This document shows, piece by piece, positions 51,171 through 62,403 of a stretch of 64,000 bases of DNA. The notes beneath the pieces were generated by a model. That model did no database searches. It saw nothing but the letters and a program-made list of their open reading frames with translations, and was not told where the DNA came from. Location: positions 9,131,501 through 9,195,500 of the forward strand of contig JAFEKX020000001.1 in assembly GCA_016893485.2 (NCBI GenBank), read 5' to 3'. Origin of the DNA: Streptomyces sp. P3. Lineage in GTDB: Bacteria; Actinomycetota; Actinomycetes; Streptomycetales; Streptomycetaceae. Numbering within the stretch: position 1 is the stretch's first letter; each line of letters begins with the position of its first letter. Made by a program: the position numbers and the translations under genes.

Positions 51171-53338
51171 TTGGCACGCAACACGCGCAGACGCCCCACG
51201 GGCGCACGACGCGCGACGATGGCAGCAGTCGCCCTGATGCTGGGCGGCGGAGGACTGGTGGCGGCGAACGTCTACGCGTCGGCGTCCGAGGGCTGGGGCG
51301 GTGACACCACCCAGCAAGGGTCTCCCGATGCGGCATCGGACGGCGCGACGATCGACTGCCCGGACATCGGGACCCAGTTGACGACGGTGCCCGGCGCGGC
51401 GAAGACCGAGGTGGACAACCAACTCGCGCTTCTGGACCAGCAGATAACCGAGGCCTACCAGAAGCTCAAGGACTCCACCGAGTCCATACGCCAGGACGCC
51501 TCCTTCGCCGACAACGCGATCATGAATCCGTTGAAGGAGAAGCGGGCCGCGACGATCGGCCGGATCGACGACGCCATCGCGCGTGTCGGCGACCGCCCTG
51601 AGGGACTCGACGCGCTCGCCGGCTGCACGCTGATCGCGCCCACGAACGGGTCCGACGACCAGAGCGGCGACGACAAGGGCACCGGCAGCGGCGACGCCAC
51701 GGCCAGCGGTGACGCCACCGCCGGCGCCGGCGGCCAGGGCCAGCAGGGCAACCAGCCCTCGACCAACGGACCGGTCGCCTCGGACTACGCGGACATCACC
51801 TCCGTACAGCCCAACGTGAACGCGGCGCAGGACCAGGCCGACGCCTCCCGCGGCACGTTCGTCACCGCCTGCGGGGTGAACGAGAACGGCCTGTTCAACT
51901 CCGACAACGTGATCGTCGCCCCGGAGTGACCAACGGCGCCCACCACTTCCACGACTACGTCGGCAACCAGTCCAACAACGCGTTCGCCAGTGACGACGAC
52001 CTGGCGAAGGCGAACACGAGCTGCGAGAACCAGGGCGACAAGTCCACGTACTACTGGCCCGTGCTGCGCCTCCAGAACGGCAAGCAGGAGCGGGACGCCG
52101 ACAAGCCCGGCGGTGGCACCGAGGGCAACCCGGCCAGATCGTCACGGCCAAGGCGGCCACGCTGACGTTCGTGGGCAACCCGAAGAGCAAGGTCGTCGCG
52201 ATGCCGCGCCTCCTGCGTATCATCACCGGCGACGCGAAGGCCTTCGTGAACGGCCCGGCCAACGCCAACGCCTCCTGGAGCTGCACCGGTTTCGAGGACC
52301 GGCAGCTCAAGGACAAGTACCCGCTGTGCCCGTCCGGCAGTGACGTGGTGCGTACCTTCAAGTTCCAGAGCTGCTGGGACGGCCGCAACATCGACAGCGC
52401 CAACCACCGCACCCACGTGGCCTTCGAGGCCGCCGACGGCACCTGCCCCGCCGGCTTCGAGGCCATCCCGCAGCTGGTCCAGCGGATCGTCTACGACGTG
52501 AAGGCGCCGAGCCTCCAGGACGGCGGGAAGACGACCCCGCTGTTCGCGGTGGACTCCTTCCCCGAGCAGCAGCACAAGCCCGTCACCGACCACGGCGACT
52601 TCATCAACGTCTTCGACGAGGGCCTGATGAAGGACATGGTCACCTGCATCAACAACGGCGAGAAGTGCGGCGCGGGGACGGACAACGACCCCGGCGGCTC
52701 GGGCGGCGGCTCCGGCACGGGCGGCGGTTCGGGTAACGCCGGCGGCTCCGGCAACGGCGGTGGCTCGGGTTCCGGTGAACCGCAGGAGTCCCCGACGGCC
52801 ACCGACAGCGCCCAGCCGACGGCCGGCGCGACCGCGTCCGACGAGCCCGCCGGGAACGGCGGCAACCAGGGCAACGGCGGGAACGCCGGCGGTGGTGACA
52901 ACGGCGGCAACGCCGGGAACGGTGACAACGGCGGGACCGGCGGAAAGGGTGACAGCGGCGGCCAGGCCACCGCGGCCCCCGCGACCAGCGCCCCCGACGA
53001 CCAGCCCACCGACGTCCAGACCACGGACCCGGGATCGCTGACCACCGCCGTCTCGGTGCCCAAGGCCGACACGAAGACCGAGGGCTCCAAGTCGACGCCG
53101 ACCCAGGGCGGTTCGGGCGACAACGCCGGGTCCGGTGGCGAGGTCGGCACCGCGGAGACGACGCCGCCCGCGTCGAGTTCCGGTGGTGAGAGCTACGCCG
53201 CCGTGAGCCCGAAACGAGCCGCAGGCGCAGGGTGGTCTCGCGGAGACCGGCGCGAACCTGTGGCCCGCCGTGGCCGGCGCGCTGCTGCTCGTCGCCGGGT
53301 TCGTGGTGCTCTACCGGAGCAAGCGCAGCTCCCGCTGA
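51171..53338 (+). CDS. DUF1996 protein anchored by an LAETG sorting signal
   Basis: About 722 residues started at TTG 51171 behind TAGGAG, with frame changes near 51928, 52135 and 53210. The signal peptide is ATMAAVALMLGGGGLVAANV. A helical region (residues 50-150) is followed by a Gly/Asp spacer and the DUF1996 domain: HHFHDYVGNQSNNAFASDDD, then YYWPVLRL and SCWDGRNIDSANHRTHVAF. After a long Gly/Asn/Thr spacer come LAETG, a hydrophobic helix (GALLLVAGFVVLYR) and a basic end. It is exported and covalently attached to the wall by a class E sortase. The DUF1996 role is unknown. Confidence 0.85.
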
Positions 53339-53360
53339 CACCGCGTACGGCTGTGATCAA

Positions 53361-53400
53361 CTGCGGCCCGGTCACCCTCACTTGGGTGGCCGGGCCGCAG
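53361..53400. terminator. Bidirectional terminator
   Basis: CTGCGGCCCGG (53361-53371) pairs with CCGGGCCGCAG (53390-53400), with further CACC/GGTG pairing inside. It separates two convergent genes (stops at 53338 and 53420). Confidence 0.85.
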
Positions 53401-53419
53401 TGCGTTCAACGCGTCTGGA

Positions 53420-54864
53420 TCAGACGGCCGGTGCGGGGTACGTCGGATACTCGACCCCGGTGACGTGCTGGACGACCCGGACGACCTGGCAGGAGTAGCC
53501 GAACTCGTTGTCGTACCAGAGGTAGAGGATCGCGTTGTCACCGTCGACCTTGGTGGCGCCCGCGTCGATGATCGAGGCGTGGCGCGAGCCCATGAAGTCG
53601 CTCGACACCGCGTCGGGGGCGGTGGTGAAGTCGATCTGCCGCTTCAGCGGGGACGTCAGCGAGACGTCGCGCAGGTAGTCGAGGACCTCGGCGCGGGTGG
53701 TCTCTCGGCCCAGGCGCAGGCTGAGGATGGCGATCGAGACGTCCGGCACCGGGACGCGGATCGAGCTGCCGGTGATCGGCGCCTTCAGGTCGGGCAGCGC
53801 CTTGGCGACGGCGGAGGCGGCACCGGTCTCGGTGATCACCATGTTCAGCGGCGCCGAACGGCCGCGGCGGTCGGCCTTGTGGTAATTGTCCAGCAGGTTC
53901 TGGTCGTTGGTGAACGAGTGGACGGTCTCCACATGGCCGCGCAGCACACCGTACTCGTCGGCCATCGCCTTCAGCGGCGGCACGATCGCGTTGGTGGTGC
54001 AGGACGCGCAGGACAGGATCCGCTCGTCCGGCTTGATCGTGTCGTGGTTGACGCCGTGCACGATGTTCGGGACGTCGTCCTTGCCGGGCGCGGTCAGTAC
54101 GACCTTGTCGATGCCGGGCCGCAGATGCTGCGAAAGTCCTTGCCGGTCACGCCACTTGCCCGTGTTGTCGATGAGGATGGCGTCCTTGATGCCGTACGCC
54201 GTGTAGTCGACCTCGGACGGGTCGCTCGCGTAGATCACCTTGATCTCGTTGCCGTTGGCGACGATCGTGCTGTTCGCCTCGTCGACGGTGATCGTGCCCT
54301 GGAACTGGCCGTGGATCGAGTCGCGGCGCAGCAGCGAGGCGCGCTTGACGATGTCCTGCTCCCCGCCCCGCCGTACGACGATGGCACGTAGCCGCAGACC
54401 GTTGCCCGAGCCGGACTTCTCGATGAGGAGGCGGGCGACCAGGCGGCCGATGCGCCCGAAGCCGTAGAGGACGACATCGCGGCCCTCGCGGCGCTCGATC
54501 TTGTTGGCGCCCGTGGCGCCGGCGACGGCCTCGGCGGTGAACTCCTCGGCGGACAGGCCGCGTTTGTCGGCCCGGTGGGTCGCGGCGAGCATGCCGATGT
54601 CGATCTGCGAGGGGCCCAGGTCGAGCGTGGTGAGCGTCCGCAGGTAGGGAGGGTCTCGGTGACGGAGAGTTCCTCGCCGTCGATCTGGCGGGCGAACCGG
54701 TGGGTCTTGAGGATGCTGACCACCGACTTGTTGACCAGGGAGCGGCTGTGCAGCAGGACGGTGACGTCCCGCTCGCGGTGCAGCTTCCCGATCATCGGGA
54801 TCATCGACTCCGCGATCTCCTCGCGGGTCTTCCAGTTGGTGAACGAGTCCTCGTTGACAGGCAC
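53420..54864 (-). CDS. gap: Glyceraldehyde-3-phosphate dehydrogenase, long form
   Basis: About 481 residues, with one frame change near 54650. The extra N-terminal 120 residues are a helical extension found in one group of actinobacterial GAPDH. The NAD loop is VVLYGFGRIGRLVARLLIEK and the catalytic Cys is in ERILSCASCTTNAIVPPLKA. The NNDT-like and C-terminal segments (DNAILYLWYDNEFGYSCQVV) are complete. It catalyses reversible oxidative phosphorylation of glyceraldehyde 3-phosphate; the long form may work mainly in gluconeogenesis. The start is the ATG at 54864. It is monocistronic, with hairpins on both sides. Confidence 0.9.
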
Positions 54865-54962
54865 AGGTTTCTCTTTCGAGCTAGGCGTCGCTCATATGCT
54901 AACCCGCTGTTCATCTGCCCGTTCAGCAGGGGTACCGCCCGGCCCGTGGAAGACCTGGAACG

Positions 54963-55004
54963 CCGTGAGGGCCCTGCCGACGCGCGTCGGCAGGGCCCTC
55001 ACGG
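54963..55004 (-). terminator. Terminator of the helicase/SCO5918-like transcript
   Basis: A perfect 42-base palindrome of two 21-base arms, 18 bases beyond the stop at 55022. It would form a very stable hairpin on either strand. Confidence 0.88.
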
Positions 55005-55021
55005 TTGTACTGGTGTCGCTG

Positions 55022-55336
55022 CTACACGTCCTGGGGCGCGCCGCTGCCCAGCAGGGCCGACGCGTTCTCGAACGGCGTGAGCTCGTGCACGGGCGCCGCC
55101 TCGGGCAGAGCGTGGCAGGTGAAGCCGAGCCGGGTCATGGCCCGGACGACCTCGCCGCTGTTGAAGTCACGCGGGTCCTGCCGGGTGATGACCTGCCCCA
55201 CCTGCTTGACGGGGTAGCGGCGCCGCCCGATGGTCACGGACTCACCCGTGATCAGCTCGGGCTTGATGCCCTTCATCGTCTCCAGGACACCCATCTTGGT
55301 GAGGTCGAAGGGATACCGGGCGATGACACAGCGCAT
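55022..55336 (-). CDS. SCO5918-family small protein
   Basis: An intact 104-residue protein with the recognisable family text MRCVIARYPFDLTKMGVLET, GESVTIGRRRYPVKQVGQVI and FNSGEVVRAMTRLGFTCHAL. It is well conserved in Streptomyces and always lies beside the DEAD-box helicase, suggesting an RNA- or cold-related role that has not been shown. No membrane segment. It is probably co-transcribed with the helicase, whose stop is 64 bases upstream. Confidence 0.85.
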   Translation of the reverse strand: MRCVIARYPFDLTKMGVLETMKGIKPELITGESVTIGRRRYPVKQVGQVITRQDPRDFNSGEVVRAMTRLGFTCHALPEAAPVHELTPFENASALLGSGAPQDV

Positions 55337-55399
55337 GTTGCCTCACAGAGAGAAGGGGATCGGGGGCCGAACGGGCGCCCGAAGGCGCCGAGTTGGTCC

Positions 55400-56957
55400 T
55401 CAGGCCGCAGGGCCGAAGGACGACCGTCGCTGCCCCCGGCTGCTGCTTCCGCTGCTGCCGCCGCTGCGACGGGCCGCGCCACCGGTGGACCGGCCCTCGC
55501 CGGCCGGACGGCCACGACGGCCCCGGGACGACGAGGAGGACGGGCGACGGGTGCGCTCGCGCTCCACGACCGGCGCGGTGATGACGACCGGGACACCGGA
55601 CGGGGCCTGAGCGCCCGTGATGCGGGTCAGCTCCTCCTCGCCCGACCGCACGGAGGTGACCTCCGGGTGATACCGGCCGCGACCATCAGACGGGTCATGT
55701 CACGGCGCTGGTCGGGGTGACCAGCGTGACGACACTGCCGGACTCGCCCGCACGGGCCGTACGGCCGCCGCGGTGCAGATAGTCCTTGGGGTCGGTGGGC
55801 GGGTCGACGTTGACGACCAGGTCGAGGTTGTCGACGTGGATGCCACGCGCCGCGACGTTGGTCGCCACCAGCGCCGTCACATGCCCGTCCTTGAACTGGG
55901 CGAGCGTGCGGGTGCGCTGCGGCTGGGACTTGCCGCCGTGCAGACCGGCAGCGCGGACACCGCTGCTCAGCAGGTGCTTCACCAGCCGGTCCACCGCGTG
56001 CTTGGTGTCCAGGAACATGATGACCCGGCCCTCGCGCGCCGCGATCTCGGTGGTCGCCCGCTGCTTGTCCGTGCCGTGCACATGCAGGACGTGGTGCTCC
56101 ATCGTCGTGACCGCGCCCGCGGAGGGGTCGACGGAGTGGACGACGGGGTCGGTCAGGTAGCGGCGGACCAGGAGGTCCACGTTGCGGTCCAGGGTGGCCG
56201 AGAACAGCATCCGCTGGCCGCCCGTCTGCACCTGGTCGAGCAGCGCGGTGACCTGCGGCATGAAGCCCATGTCGGCCATCTGGTCGGCCTCGTCGAGGAC
56301 GGTGATGGAGACACTGTCCAGACGGCAGTCGCCGCGCTCGATCAGGTCCTTGAGGCGTCCCGGCGTCGCGACCACGACCTCGGCGCCACCGCGCAGCGCC
56401 CCGGCCTGACGGCCGATGGACATACCGCCGACGACCGTGGTCATCCGCACGCTGACGGCGCGGGCGTACGGGGTCAGCGCGTCGGTGACCTGCTGGGCCA
56501 GCTCGCGGGTCGGAACGAGGACGAGCGCGAGCGGCTGACGCGGCTCGGCGCGGCGGCCCGCCGTACGGGCCAGCATCGCCAGGCCGAAGGCGAGGGTCTT
56601 GCCGGAGCCGGTGCGGCCGCGGCCGAGCACGTCGCGGCCGGCAAGGGAGTTGGGGAGCGTCGTGGCCTGGATCGGGAACGGGACGGAAACGCCCTCGTGG
56701 CCGAGCGCGGCCAACAGCTTGGCGGGCATGTCGAGTTCGGCGAACGACTCCACGGCCGGCAGGCCGGGGGTGACCGTCTTCGGCAGCGCGAACTCGCCCT
56801 GCAGGGCGGCCGGTCGGCCACCACCGCTCTTGGAGCGGCGCGGCGCGCCGGAACGGTTGCCGGACGGAGCTGCCGAGCGGTAGCCGCCGCTCTTTCCGGA
56901 TTCCGGATTCCCATTACGCTTTCGCGAGAAACGGTCATTCGTACGTGCGCGGTTCAA
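55400..56957 (-). CDS. DEAD-box RNA helicase
   Basis: About 519 residues. I chose the TTG at 56957 (NRARTNDRFSRKRNG) because GGAAGG lies upstream and homologues start this way. Motifs are complete: PIQATTLPNSLAGRDVLGRG (Q), RTGSGKTLA (I), PTRELAQQV (Ia), TPGRLKDL (Ib), LDEADQMADMGF (II), FSATL (III), LHGGKSQPQRT and ATNVAARGIHVD (V), YLHRGGRTARAGESG (VI). Frame changes near 55720 and 55675 join the Arg/Ser-rich tail. It unwinds structured RNA, and the neighbouring cold-shock gene suggests cold or ribosome-related work. Confidence 0.9.
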
Positions 56958-57083
56958 AATGTGGAACCTTCCTTGATATGGCACGTATCAAGGAATTCCC
57001 GCGGTGAATGAACGGCGCAGAGAATCGCAAGAACGAGCCGGTGGCTTCGGCGGAATAGCGCCGACAGCATGGGAAATGCAGCG

Positions 57084-57119
57084 AGCTGGGGCCCGCACCC
57101 CAAGGTGCGGGCCCCAGCT
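57084..57119 (-). terminator. Terminator of the cold-shock gene
   Basis: A perfect 16-base-pair stem (57084-57099 with 57104-57119) and a CCAA loop, 19 bases past the csp stop. Confidence 0.9.
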
Positions 57120-57137
57120 GCGAAGTAAACGTCGTCG

Positions 57138-57341
57138 TTACGCAGGGACGATGTTCTCGGCCGTCGGGCCCTTCTGGCCCTGCGCGATGTCGAAGGTCAC
57201 CTTCTGACCCTCCTGCAGCTCGCGGAAGCCCTGGGCGGCGATGTTCGAGTAGTGGGCGAAGACGTCAGCGCCGCCACCGTCCTGCTCGATGAAGCCGAAA
57301 CCCTTTTCCGCGTTGAACCACTTCACGGTGCCACTGGCCAT
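57138..57341 (-). CDS. Cold-shock protein (CSD family)
   Basis: An intact 67-residue single cold-shock domain. RNP1 is KGFGFI and RNP2 is VFAHYSNI, both with the aromatic residues that stack on RNA or ssDNA bases. It begins MASGTVKWFNAEKG. The leader upstream is over 100 bases and U-rich in its first half, as is usual for cold-inducible csp mRNAs. It lies upstream of a DEAD-box helicase gene and separate from it. It acts as an RNA chaperone in the cytosol. Confidence 0.93.
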   Translation of the reverse strand: MASGTVKWFNAEKGFGFIEQDGGGADVFAHYSNIAAQGFRELQEGQKVTFDIAQGQKGPTAENIVPA

Positions 57342-57503
57342 TTTGTTCTCCTTCGGGGCGGTCACCGGTGCCCGCACTGTGCGGACTCCGTGTCGCCGTG
57401 ATGATCACCCCGCCGGAAAAAAACCGGACACACAAAATGCTCCACCGTCCCTGGGGGCGGTGCGGGCATCTGAAGGGTTTGGCAACCACAACTGCAACTG
57501 AGA

Positions 57504-60122
57504 TCAATAGTAGCACGGCGCGATCGGCCATGTGCGGACGTTAATTTCATTTCTCATGTCGCCGACGTAGATATTGGGTTTCGTACGGGACTGCACGAGC
57601 GCGTCGATCCAGTCCCGCACGGCCTTCGCCGTCGTCACCGTGTCCTCCTCCAGCACGCTCGGATGCGTGCCGGCGGTGTCCACCGTGTCCCGCACGCCCG
57701 GCCAGGACGACCTCCACTCCCGCGGCATGCCCGGCAGCGGTTCCAAGACCCGCACCGACAAGGTGGGCACCTCGATGGACTCGGGCCGCCACCCCTGGAA
57801 CATCCGCGTGTACGCCCCCAGCGACAGCAGCGTCAGATGGTCCACCATCGTGTCGAATCTCTCCGACCGCCAGCGGAATCCGCGCCCGCAGCGACAGCGG
57901 CCACGGCTCCGCCTCCCGGTCGGGGGTGATGTGGTACGAGTCGATCAGCACCAGCCCGGCCGGGGAGCCCCGAGCGACGCCAGCCGGGCGGCGAGCACGT
58001 GAGCGGCCGTATCGCCCACGGAATGACCGGCCAACGCACAACGCCTGTCGCCGAGTTGCTGCCGTACGGCCGTGACGTGCGCCTCGGTCAGCGACTCCAG
58101 GTCCCTCGCCACCGCGTCCTCGTGATCGATCCCGGGGTGCCGCACCTCGAACACATCCCGCCCACCCTCGAAACAAGGGGCGAGCCCCGCGTACCAAGAC
58201 CGCCCCGGATTGGACGCTAACCCGGGCACACACAAGGGCTGGCCCCGGGTTCCGGCCGCCAGACGCAACGGCGGCAGCGCGTGCCGGCCCGCCTCCTCCA
58301 GGCCGAAGGAGGCCGCACCGATGGATGCAGTCACCCCCAGATGCATGGCCGCTACGACCTCGCCGCTCCCGCAAACCTTCCGGTACAGGCCGGGCGGCGA
58401 CTGCCCCACTCCGCGCCCACGCCACCGGGCTCCACAGGCGACGGCACGTAAGTGACGGAGATCTCGTCGGAGAGGCTGCCGCGCAGCTCGCCGTACAGGT
58501 GCTCGGCGAGTTGTTCCGTGTCCGGCCAGTCGTAGGCCGCGGTGACCGCGAGAGAAGTGCCGGTCAGCAGGCTCAGCCGGGTGCAGTGCATCACCCGCAT
58601 CAAGGAGGCGAGGCCCAACTCCGAGAAGTTCCGGTCGACGGCATCGACGTCCGTGTGCCCGAGCACCCCGGCGACCTCGGTCCGGATCAGCGCCCGCAAC
58701 GCGGGCAGCCGCTCGGGCTCGGGCAGAGCCGCGAGCCGCTCCCGCCACGCCCCGGCCCCACCGCCGGGCGCAGTGCCACCCACCAGGGCAGAGGCCGACC
58801 GCCGCTCCGAGCGCACCAGCCCACGCAGCGGCGGCGGTACGACTGCCCCGGCCGGGAGCGCCTTCGTGAACGGTCCAACGGCAGTGGCGCGAGGGCCGGT
58901 TCGCCGCTGCCGAGCGCGGCGTCGAAGAGCGCGAACGCCTGCACCGGCGAGACCACACGCACCGGCCCGCCGTGAAACCGCCCGCTGCGCGCCGCCATCC
59001 CTTCCTCGTCCGCCCACGCACTCCACACCAACGACAGCGCGGGCAGGCCCAGTTGGGCACGATGACGGGCGAGCGCGTCCAGGAAGGAGTTCGCCGCCGC
59101 GTAGTTGCCCTGACCGGCATGGCCGAGCCACCCGGCCGCCGACGAGAACAACACGAACCGCGCGAGAGACGTTCCACCGTCAACTCGTGCAACTGCCAGA
59201 CCGCGTGGGCCTTCGCCCTCAGCGCATGCGCCAGCCGTTCGGGTGTCATCGAAGCCAGCAGCCCGTTGTCCAGGATCCCGGCCGCGTGCACCACGGCAGT
59301 CAGGTCGGGGCCGAACTTTGGACTAGGTCGGCGAGTTGATCCCGCTGGGCGATGTCACAGGCCACGAGGTCCACCTGCGCGCCCGCTTCCAGGAGATCGC
59401 CCCGCAACTCCCGTGCTCCCGGCGCCTGTTCGCCGCGCCGACTGAGCAGGGCGAGCCGCCGCACTTCATGCCGGTCAACCAAGTGCCGGGCCGGCATGGC
59501 TCCCAGGGAACCGGTGCCACCGGTGATGAGGACAGTGCCCCCGCCGAGAGAACCGTCGTCCGTCGAACCGAGTACGACAACCCGTCGAGTGACGCTCAAC
59601 GTGCCTTCGTGGACCGCGATTTGGGGCTCGCCGGTGGCTAGGGCGGCGGGGAGTCGTCGCATCGACCCGGGTGGGTCGTCGACGTCCGCGAGGGTGAGGC
59701 GCCCGGGGTACTCGGATCGCGCGGTCCGCAGCAGGCCCCAGGCGGTCGCGGCGGGCAGGTCCGGTGAGGCGGCGGAGGCGCCGCGCGTGACCACAGCGAG
59801 TCGTCCGGCACCGGCGATTTGTGTTTGCAGCAACTGCACTGCGCGTGTGGTCGGTTCATGCGCTGCGGCGGCCGGGTCCATGTGCGCGCCGTTGCGATCG
59901 GACAAGGACGCCACGACCAACTCCGGCGCTTCCTCTGACCAGGACGACTCGTCGTCGGCGGAGGCGAGGAACGGGGCCAGGTCCAGGTCGTCCGTCGTCG
60001 ACATCGCTACGGCGGGCCCCATCGGCGGCCGGGACGCCCGCCCAGCGCAGCCGGTACAGCTCTCGGGCCCATTGTGAGCGGTCACCGTACGACAGTCGCC
60101 GTCGGGCGGCGGTATAGGGCAC
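57504..60122 (-). pseudogene. Type I PKS terminal fragment: KR-ACP-TE
   Basis: In transcription order: the pre-KR linker (ELYRLRWAGVPAA), a ketoreductase (VLITGGTGSLGAMPARHLVD; LFSSAAGWLGHAGQGNYAAA with the active Tyr), an acyl carrier protein (NFSELGLASLMRVMHCTRLS, Ser kept but the usual Asp before it is Ala) and a thioesterase (CALAGHSVGDTAAHVLAARL; end GTHPSVLEED). KS, AT and any upstream modules are missing, and the text starts abruptly at 60122 where an unrelated plus-strand gene begins. At least six frame changes occur, more than in neighbouring intact genes. It would have reduced, carried and released a polyketide chain; now it is probably dead. Confidence 0.75.
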
Positions 60123-60132
60123 GCTCTACGGC

Positions 60133-60569
60133 ATGGTGATGTGCGAGTACTTCTCGGCCGCGAGTGACGAGGCCGCCGTCGTTGTCCTCGACGCACCGGG
60201 CGGGCCCGATCCGTCGGTGTTCGACGTGCTGTCCCTCAAGGACATCGACCCGGTGGTCGTGATGGCGCGGCTCGAAGGCATCCTCACCGACTGCACCTAC
60301 GACGAGGCGCGCGCCCGCCCCGCTCCGGGCAACTCCTCTCGGACCCCGAGGCCGAGGCAGCCTTCGTCATCAGCGTCTCCGACACACTCCGGGACGCCCT
60401 GGCCACGGCGTCCGGTGAGCGGCTGGACCTGGCCGCAGGGCCGTTCGCCGCGGTCGAAGAACTGAGATTCACGCCCGCCAAGATGTCGGAAGTGCTCCAT
60501 CGGTTGTCCGGCCTGGCCAGGCGGGCCACAGCGGAGAACCGACGGCTGTACTGCTGGTGGGCCCTGTAA
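60133..60569 (+). CDS. Small conserved actinobacterial protein
   Basis: About 145 residues, with one frame change near 60325. It opens MCEYFSAASDEAAVVVLDAP if started at the ATG at 60139 (an ATG at 60133 is also in frame) and ends ENRRLYCWWAL. The middle reads PRSGQLLSDPEAEAAFVISV, then TLRDALATASGERL. I recognise the pattern as a common uncharacterised Streptomyces protein. It is cytosolic with no motif that tells function. It begins 11 bases from the broken end of the PKS fragment. Confidence 0.65.
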
Positions 60570-60599
60570 GAACCCCAACTCGGCAGTCAGGAGCGGACC

Positions 60600-61527
60600 T
60601 TGACCACCCCCGACGACCCGCCGACCCCCGAACCGCTCGGGCCGTCGTCACTGGCCTGGCGGTACTTCAGCGACTGGCGGGGCATGCTGATCGGCCTCTG
60701 GGCCGGTTCGATGCAGAACATGCACCCCGCCCTCGGCGCCGGAGTCGAGGAACACTCCCACTTCTTCGAGGAGCGCTGGGAACGGCTCCTCCGCTCGCTC
60801 TACCCGATCGCCGGAGTGATCTACGACGGCCCGGACGCGGTCCGAACGGCCCGCGAGGTGCGCGACTACCACGTCGGCATCAAGGGCGTCGACAGCAAGG
60901 GGCGGCGCTATCACGCCCTCGACCCGGACACCTTCTTCTGGGCGCACGCGACCTTCGTCATGGTGACGGTGCTGATCTGCCGGTACTTCGGCCGGCCGCT
61001 GACGGAGGAACAGAAGGAGCAGTTCTACGCCGAGAGCCTTCAGTGGTACCGGCTCTACGGGGTGAGCGACCGGGCCCGCTCCGGCCAACTGGGCAGGATT
61101 CACCGCCTACTTCGAGCGGATGTGCGCCGACACCCTGGAGGACAACCGGGCGGCTCGCGCCGTTCTCGACATCCACCGTATAAGCAAGCCACCCTTCCTG
61201 AAGTGGCTGCCGGACGTGGTGTGGCGAGTGATTCGGGGTCCGCTGACCCGGCCCTTCGTGTGGATCACCGTCGGGATGTATCCGCCCGCGGTGCGCCAAG
61301 TTGGGCTACCGCTGGTCGCGGCGGAGCGCGGTCGGGCTGTGGCTGGTGGGCCGTACCGTCGCGCTCTGCTGGCACCTCGTGCCGTTCGAGCGGCGGTACC
61401 ACCCGCGGGCCAGGGCCGGTTGGCAGCGGGCGCGCGGTCTCGTCGTAGGACCGGTCCAGACGCCGCGGCGGAATCTGCCGCCGGAGGAGCGGCGGGGGAC
61501 GGGAAGCACTACGCGCCGGACGTGTAG
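60600..61527 (+). CDS. MpaB/DUF2236-type oxygenase
   Basis: About 309 residues started at a TTG at 60600 behind GGAG, with frame changes near 61090, 61290 and 61490. The DUF2236 hallmarks are LAWRYFSDWRGMLIGLWAGS, VRDYHVGIKGVDSKGRRYHA, DPDTFFWAHATFVMVTVLIC and QFYAESLQWYRLYGV. The family includes latex-clearing protein and MpaB, haem-dependent oxygenases in which conserved His and Arg hold the cofactor. The substrate here is unknown. It follows the small 60133 gene by 31 bases and may share its transcript. Confidence 0.78.
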
Positions 61528-61763
61528 GGCGCGGTGGCGGCCGGTTCAGGTGAGGACGTCGGTTCCTCCTCCATCACGAGGTCGGCCAGGAGGTTGAAGT
61601 TGTGCCGGGCCGTGTTGGCGTTGCTGAACTGCCGGTGCGCCAAGGTGACTTCGTCCTCCGTCATCACGCGGGGCTTGTCGGCGGCGTCGGCGAGCAGCTG
61701 AAGCCGTAACGGGCGAAGACCCGGAACGCCGCCGCCAACTGCCGACAGGGTCGAGGAGTTGAT
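61509..61763 (-). pseudogene. Unidentified gene-end fragment
   Basis: About 60 minus-strand codons with good bias read LLADAADKPRVMTEDEVTLA and HRQFSNANTARHNFNLLADL, ending at a stop at 61509. There is no start with a ribosome site and no upstream continuation. On the plus strand 61746-61883 has another open scrap (GVETLFAEDFPVEIEVVATL). I can name neither; this is mixed gene debris. Confidence 0.4.
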
Positions 61764-61964
61764 CGGGCTCATCGCCGCCGGGCGGGGCGCGGGGCAGACG
61801 CCGCCAGCGAGTACGTGCGAGGGCGTGGAGACGCTCTTCGCGGAAGATTTTCCGGTCGAGATCGAGGTGGTCGCGACGTTGTGAGCGGCTGGTGGGATGG
61901 AGTGCTACCAGCAAGGGCGCGTTGTGGCGGGATCGCTCGACGATGGCGGCCCGGCGAGCATTGA

Positions 61965-62379
61965 TCGGTGACACGAGCAGGCGGCCGAACTCCTTCGGCG
62001 GCTGCGGCAGGCGATGCTCGGACACCGGGACGGCCCGCTGCTCGTCGCCGGGACGTTTCCCGTCGAGCCGAACACGCTGGCCTTCTCCGAACGGCCGGTG
62101 ACGCTCCTCTTCGAGGGCTGCCCGACCCGCAAGTCGGCCGCGTGGACGGCCTGGAGCCTCTTCTCCTTCACGCTCGGGCTCGTCCAGGAGGAGCAGGCGA
62201 CACCGGCCGAGTTCCACGACCGGTTCCGGGAAACGCTGGACGAGCAGCAATTCCCGGGCCTCCACTCGGTGCTGGAGGACTCTGTGTCGATCGACTACGG
62301 CGAGCGCTTCGGCTTCGGGATCGAGCAGATGCTCCCATCGGCCCCGACGACCAAACCCCGGCCGCGTGCATCGAGTTGA
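61965..62379 (+). pseudogene. TetR-family regulator lacking its DNA-binding domain
   Basis: The plus strand from 61970 encodes the ligand-binding half of a TetR/TetR_C_1 regulator: ELLRRLRQAMLGHRDGPLLV, PNTLAFSERPVTLLFEGCPT and FTLGLVQEEQATPAEFHDRF. A stop codon lies directly before it and no helix-turn-helix can be found upstream, so it cannot bind DNA on its own. It belongs to the decayed 61-64 kb tract. Confidence 0.6.
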
Positions 62380-62403
62380 CGGCGCGTCAGGGTCTCGCCC
62401 CTC

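Noticed and set aside
57342..57503. A possible small gene upstream of csp
   Set aside because: This stretch behaves as the long leader expected for a cold-shock mRNA; no frame has a ribosome site and family content.
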